Origin: Myxococcales bacterium
GTDB lineage: Bacteria > Myxococcota_A > Polyangia > Polyangiales > Ga0077539
Length of the DNA stretch: 64,000 bases
Direction: 5' to 3'
Assembly: GCA_016793325.1 (NCBI GenBank)
Contig: JAEUKI010000052.1
Location: 310,001 to 374,000, forward strand
Program-made: the position numbers and the translations under genes
In this document: positions 63,865-64,000 of the stretch, piece by piece
How the letters are laid out: every line of letters starts with the position of its first letter
Numbering within the stretch: position 1 is the stretch's first letter
The notes under the pieces: generated by a model
What the model was told of the DNA's origin: nothing
Database searches by the model: none
What the model saw: the letters and a program-made list of their open reading frames with translations, nothing else

Positions 63865-64000
63865 ATGCTGCGATCGATCCGAAAGTGCGCCGTCGTCGGT
63901 GGCGCTCTCGCGCTGTGCGCGAGCAGCGGATGCGCCGTGCTCTGGCCGGCGACCGAGAGCGCGCGACAGTCCGTGGGAGCGCCCTCGCACGGGGCGCTCC
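63865..64000 (+). CDS. Lipoprotein, N-terminal part only (3' end beyond window)
   Basis: An open frame from the ATG at 63865 encodes a lipoprotein signal peptide: MLRSIRK, a hydrophobic run GGALALCAS and lipobox SSGC with Cys23. It continues open (VLWPATESARQSVGAPS) to the edge. There is no clear Shine-Dalgarno. It is divergent from the TPR-zincin gene across 164 bases in which nothing else is seen. The mature protein lies outside the window, so no function can be given. Confidence 0.65.
   Translation, partial: MLRSIRKCAVVGGALALCASSGCAVLWPATESARQSVGAPSHGAL

Overview
The window is GC-rich (roughly two thirds or more G+C by eye) and densely coded, with many GTG and TTG starts and many 4-base ATGA/GTGA stop-start overlaps. 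It carries a large set of secreted lipoproteins whose mature N-termini are Asp/Gly/Ser/Thr-rich, TPR and HEAT scaffold proteins, an IgGFc-binding-like lipoprotein and IPT/TIG, FG-GAP and thrombospondin-type-3 surface proteins. This gene style points to a myxobacterium (Myxococcota), probably of the Polyangiales/Sandaracinaceae type. That placement is an inference from gene content; no rRNA is present. No tRNA, rRNA, CRISPR array, insertion sequence or prophage was recognised.

Layout. 1-8.3 kb: the start of a lipoprotein gene cut by the left edge, a PilZ protein, a secreted TPR protein, a giant tandem UvrA with four ABC ATPase modules, and a thioredoxin fused to a rhodanese lacking its cysteine. 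8.5-15.1 kb: three exported proteins, namely an IPT/TIG lipoprotein, an IgGFc-binding-like lipoprotein, and a degenerate 5'-nucleotidase fused to a predicted beta-barrel. 15.2-24.1 kb: ferritin-like protein divergent from a LysR regulator, RNase P RNA (rnpB, minus strand), two tandem paralogues of a Cys-motif membrane protein, a secreted HEVGH protein, an NtrC-type regulator and two universal stress proteins. 24.1-32.9 kb: a tightly packed minus-strand operon of a 1706-residue TPR protein, a HEAT protein, a PQQ/HEAT lipoprotein and an FAH-family hydrolase. 33.1-38.2 kb: an isolated SctV (type III export gate), an alpha/beta hydrolase, and a coupled LysM / CpoB-like pair.

38.4-50.3 kb is the informational core: dprA, topA, then trmFO, xerC, hslV, hslU. 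This is the same order as Bacillus smf-topA-gid-codV-clpQ-clpY, but a VWA lipoprotein and a patatin-like lipase sit between topA and trmFO. 50.3-56.2 kb is a lipoprotein island (three Cys-rich and one FG-GAP lipoprotein) with in-frame Asp-rich repeats, and a roughly 600-base noncoding stretch unusually dense in inverted repeats. 56.3-59.1 kb is a minus-strand operon purF - DUF4149 membrane protein - solitary tandem-domain bacterial-microcompartment shell protein. 59.3-64 kb: a rifampicin-phosphotransferase-like PEP-utilising enzyme coupled to an RluA-type pseudouridine synthase, a TPR protein ending in a degenerate zincin, and the start of another lipoprotein at the right edge.

Most promising for follow-up: the lone BMC shell protein in a purF operon, the inverted-repeat-dense noncoding region at 54.57-55.17 kb, the orphan SctV, and a series of enzyme folds that have lost catalytic residues (rhodanese, 5'-nucleotidase, zincin).
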